Shown: positions 61,743 through 64,000 of the stretch, in pieces
Layout of the letters: every line of letters begins with the position of its first letter
Numbering within the stretch: the stretch's first letter is position 1
DNA from: Kordiimonas sp.
GTDB taxonomy: Bacteria > Pseudomonadota > Alphaproteobacteria > Sphingomonadales > Emcibacteraceae
Assembly: GCA_002700365.1 (NCBI GenBank)
Contig: PADB01000010.1
Span: 792,504 to 856,503 of the forward strand
Direction: 5' to 3'
DNA: 64,000 nucleotides
Program-made: the position numbers and the translations under genes
The notes under the pieces: model-generated
The model's database searches: none
What the model saw: the letters and a program-made list of their open reading frames with translations, nothing else
Told to the model about the DNA's origin: nothing

Positions 61743-62777
61743 TTATGATCGCTCTGCTAGGCAACATTTTGTTTGCGGATCGCAAAAAAAGCTTCTTTCG
61801 TTTGTATTATGAAAACGCTTTCTCACTAAGTCCGCTAATCCTTCTATGTAATGCTTTTCTGTTCCTAAAGCTGGTACGCGAATATAAGTTTTCACCCCAT
61901 TTTCCTCTGCTAATTCCTTATATTCTATATCCAGTTCCACCAAAGTTTCCGAATGCTCAGAAACAAAAGCAACTGGCACAATAACGACAGCTTTGTTCTC
62001 GCGGCCAGCACGACATATTTCATCTTCAGTAGAAGGTCCAATCCATTCCAATGGCCCTACTTTACTTTGGTAACAAACAACATGATCAATACCTTCATCC
62101 AACTGGCTGACAATAGCCTTAACCGTTGCTTCCACCTGCTGTTGGTATGGATCGCCTTTGTCGATGACTTTTTTTGGTAATCCATGTGCCGAGAATAATA
62201 TTCTAACATCTGCTCCTTCAGGGACAGTCGCTAAGGCTTCCTGCAATAACGTCAGATGAGATTTAATAAAATTTCTGTGGTCCGGGTAACAACACACTAA
62301 TTTTGTCGACACAGATAAACCCTTTTTACGCGCGACACGATGCCAGTCCTTTACAGATGAACCTGTTGTTGTCGTTGAAAATTGTGGATATAGCGGCAAC
62401 AATATCACCTTGTCTGCTCCCCAATTTTTCACTTCTCGCGCCACATCATCTGCAAAAGGATGCCAATAACGCATAGCGACAAAACATTTCACATCACCTA
62501 ATGTCTTGCCATCATCCGGATTAGATAACTCCTTTTGCAAGTCATGGCCCTGCGCGATTGTCTGCTGTAATAAAGGTGAAGATCCCCCAATATGTTCATA
62601 AATTTCCCGGGCCAAAGGCGCACGGCGTTTTGAAATCATTTTTGCCAGAAACCACCGTAAGGGATTAGGCACAGAAATAATCGCAGGATCCTTGAAAAGA
62701 TTATAAAGAAAACCTTCAACAGCTTCGGGACTATCAGGCCCCCCCAGATTAAATAAAATCACCGCCGTTTTTGTCAT
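61743..62777 (-). CDS. hemH: Ferrochelatase
   Basis: 344 residues from ATG 62777. Inserts iron into protoporphyrin IX. Visible segments are AVILFNLGGPDSPEAVEGF, LLPLYPQFSTTTTGS, the catalytic-His region ILFSAHGLPKKVIDKGD, and VPVAFVSEHSETLVELDIEY. It lies between hemE and hemJ in the usual order. An earlier start at 62801 would add eight residues. Confidence 0.96.
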   Translation of the reverse strand: MTKTAVILFNLGGPDSPEAVEGFLYNLFKDPAIISVPNPLRWFLAKMISKRRAPLAREIYEHIGGSSPLLQQTIAQGHDLQKELSNPDDGKTLGDVKCFVAMRYWHPFADDVAREVKNWGADKVILLPLYPQFSTTTTGSSVKDWHRVARKKGLSVSTKLVCCYPDHRNFIKSHLTLLQEALATVPEGADVRILFSAHGLPKKVIDKGDPYQQQVEATVKAIVSQLDEGIDHVVCYQSKVGPLEWIGPSTEDEICRAGRENKAVVIVPVAFVSEHSETLVELDIEYKELAEENGVKTYIRVPALGTEKHYIEGLADLVRKRFHNTNERSFFCDPQTKCCLAERS

Positions 62778-62819
62778 ACGTCCTCTCGCTTCCGCTTTCA
62801 TAAGCCTTTTTCAGAATGA

Positions 62820-63872
62820 TTAACGTTTCCATTCACGTATAAACGTTGATAATTCGTCCACATGCTCCGGCGGGGTGTGCTGCACGATGCCATGACCTAA
62901 ATTAAAAATAAAAGGTCCATCCTGAAATGTTTCAATAATTCTTCGCGCAACGGATAACATCTCATCACCCCCGCTGACTAATAACAAAGGATCCAGGTTA
63001 CCTTGCACCGGGCCCAGTTTCTGTAAATGATCCCTGGCCCATTCAACTGGGACGCTTGTATCTAATCCGATCGCCTGGACCCCTGTCTCCTTGAAAAAGC
63101 GTATATAATTTTCACCAGCCCCTTTGGGAAACCCAATAATTGGAATGTCTGGATAAACTTGCTTAACTTTTTTAACCACGGCGCGAATAGGCGCGATAGA
63201 CCAACGTGCAAATTCAGTCTCTGGAAGATTACCCGCCCAGCTATCGAAAATTTGTAAAGCCTCTGCGCCACGATTAACCTGCTCAATCAGATATGACGCG
63301 GTTGCATCCACCAGAAGATCGATTAATTTTTGAAAACTATCCGGTGCCCGATACGCCCAAAGACGCGCAGCCGCCTGGTCTGCGGATCCGCGTCCGCCTA
63401 CCATATAAGTCGCCACAGTCCATGGCGCACCAGCAAAGCCGATCAAAGCAGTTGTTGATGGAATATCCTTTGAAAGCCGTTCAACAGTCTCATAAACCGG
63501 GTTTAAATGCTCGTGTATGCCTTCTAGAGACAAAGTCTTTAGTTTTTCTTCATGATCTATCGGCTCTAATACTGGACCTTCCCCTTGTACAAAATCTAAT
63601 GATTGCCCCAATGCATGTGGGATGACCAGAATATCTGAAAACAATATGGCCGCATCCATCTGATAGCGTCTTAAGGGCTGTAGGGTCACTTCAACAGCGA
63701 AGTCAGGTGCATAACACAAAGATAAAAAAGAACCTGCTTCAGCACGTAAAGCCCTGTATTCAGGAAGATATCGGCCTGCCTGACGCATATACCAGAAAGG
63801 TGGACGATCGGTTTTTTGACCTTGTAAAGCCTGCAAAAAACGTTTTTGTGGTCGAGTACTGTCAGATGGCAC
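62820..63872 (-). CDS. hemE: Uroporphyrinogen decarboxylase
   Basis: 350 residues. Decarboxylates uroporphyrinogen III to coproporphyrinogen III. Hallmarks are PPFWYMRQAGRYLPEYRALRAEAGSF (quoted in part: FWYMRQAGRYLPEYRALR), AILFSDILVIPHALGQ with the catalytic Asp, FAGAPWTVATYMVGGRGS and FNLGHGIVQHTPPE. In many alphaproteobacteria hemE borders oriC; here the upstream region carries DnaA boxes. Confidence 0.97.
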   Translation of the reverse strand: MPSDSTRPQKRFLQALQGQKTDRPPFWYMRQAGRYLPEYRALRAEAGSFLSLCYAPDFAVEVTLQPLRRYQMDAAILFSDILVIPHALGQSLDFVQGEGPVLEPIDHEEKLKTLSLEGIHEHLNPVYETVERLSKDIPSTTALIGFAGAPWTVATYMVGGRGSADQAAARLWAYRAPDSFQKLIDLLVDATASYLIEQVNRGAEALQIFDSWAGNLPETEFARWSIAPIRAVVKKVKQVYPDIPIIGFPKGAGENYIRFFKETGVQAIGLDTSVPVEWARDHLQKLGPVQGNLDPLLLVSGGDEMLSVARRIIETFQDGPFIFNLGHGIVQHTPPEHVDELSTFIREWKR

Positions 63873-64000
63873 GATTTATCCCCGTGATAACTTTTCTATT
63901 ACTTACTATTTATAAATATAAAATTTGTTGTGTGTAGAGAATCTCTGTGAAAATTGTGGATTAGTTTTTATTCACATCTTTATACACAGTCCATACGTAA
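63873..64000. other. Left part of the chromosome replication origin (oriC), incomplete
   Basis: Between the hemE start and the window edge the sequence is A/T-rich (e.g. 63897-63927). Two perfect matches to TTATNCACA are present: TTATTCACA (63968-63976) and TTATACACA (63980-63988). TGTGGATTA (63955-63963) is a one-mismatch box on the other strand. The window ends before the rest of the region. Position beside hemE agrees with the oriC location known from Caulobacter and Rickettsia. The extent beyond the window is unknown. Confidence 0.72.

Noticed and set aside
1-64000. CRISPR arrays, insertion sequences, rRNA genes, riboswitches
   Set aside because: No regularly spaced repeats, no transposase-like proteins, no rRNA sequence and no recognisable riboswitch leader was found on reading both strands.

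Overview
The window looks like roughly 64 kb of an alphaproteobacterial chromosome whose right edge runs into the replication origin. The evidence is the order hemE-hemH-hemJ-rho ... mnmE-mnmG-rsmG-parA-parB, the iscR-sufBCDS-sufT-sufA cluster, a 180-kDa-class NAD-glutamate dehydrogenase, the htpX-rsmB-rpe-heparinase-purH block, and alphaproteobacterial small families (DUF1674, DUF6489, PAS_5). The last ~50 bases hold two perfect DnaA-box matches and one near match directly upstream of hemE, and three parS-like sites lie within 7 kb of parAB. Base composition is moderate. I cannot name the genus; a marine order such as Emcibacterales, Kordiimonadales or Sneathiellales would fit, but that is a guess.

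Layout. 0-7.2 kb: end of a response regulator, xthA, a YbjQ-like protein, an unknown acidic protein, a LolA-like carrier, ftsK and a DapC-like aminotransferase. 7.3-10.9 kb: two ammonium transporters and glnK, each transcription unit preceded by a sigma-54-type promoter. 11-15.6 kb: a ubiquinone-type hydroxylase, small housekeeping proteins, a CnoX-like thioredoxin, tRNA-Gly(GCC) and YbaN.

15.8-24.6 kb is the accessory region. It has four TetR regulators and three proteins related to reductive dehalogenases (RdhA): one intact, one fused to an FprA/adrenodoxin-type NADPH-ferredoxin reductase and interrupted by an in-frame TAA, and one that has lost its 3' half. It also has a 7Fe-type ferredoxin and a DdmC/VanA-type Rieske oxygenase. 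Related palindromic operators lie inside the promoters of two of the TetR genes and inside a divergent promoter between the ferredoxin and the RdhA-FprA gene. This suggests one TetR-controlled redox system fed by NADPH and ferredoxin, built by duplication of a TetR-RdhA unit and now partly decaying. I consider it the most novel content of the window.

24.9-34.2 kb: a luciferase-like flavin oxidoreductase, a LigB/DODA-type dioxygenase, a DUF924 protein, a 39-residue membrane peptide resembling CydP, a PAS_5 protein with an unknown C-terminal domain, and the large glutamate dehydrogenase. 34.3-41.1 kb: purH, heparinase-like, rpe, rsmB, htpX. 41.3-45.5 kb: an SdhAF4-like factor, a fatty-acid-hydroxylase family protein, a SixA-type phosphatase and a patatin-like protein. 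45.5-51.9 kb: the complete SUF iron-sulfur assembly operon with its Rrf2 regulator. 52.3-63.9 kb: chromosome partitioning, tRNA modification, rho and haem synthesis. From 45.5 kb to the right end all genes but ogt are on the minus strand, pointing away from the inferred origin, so they are co-directional with replication.
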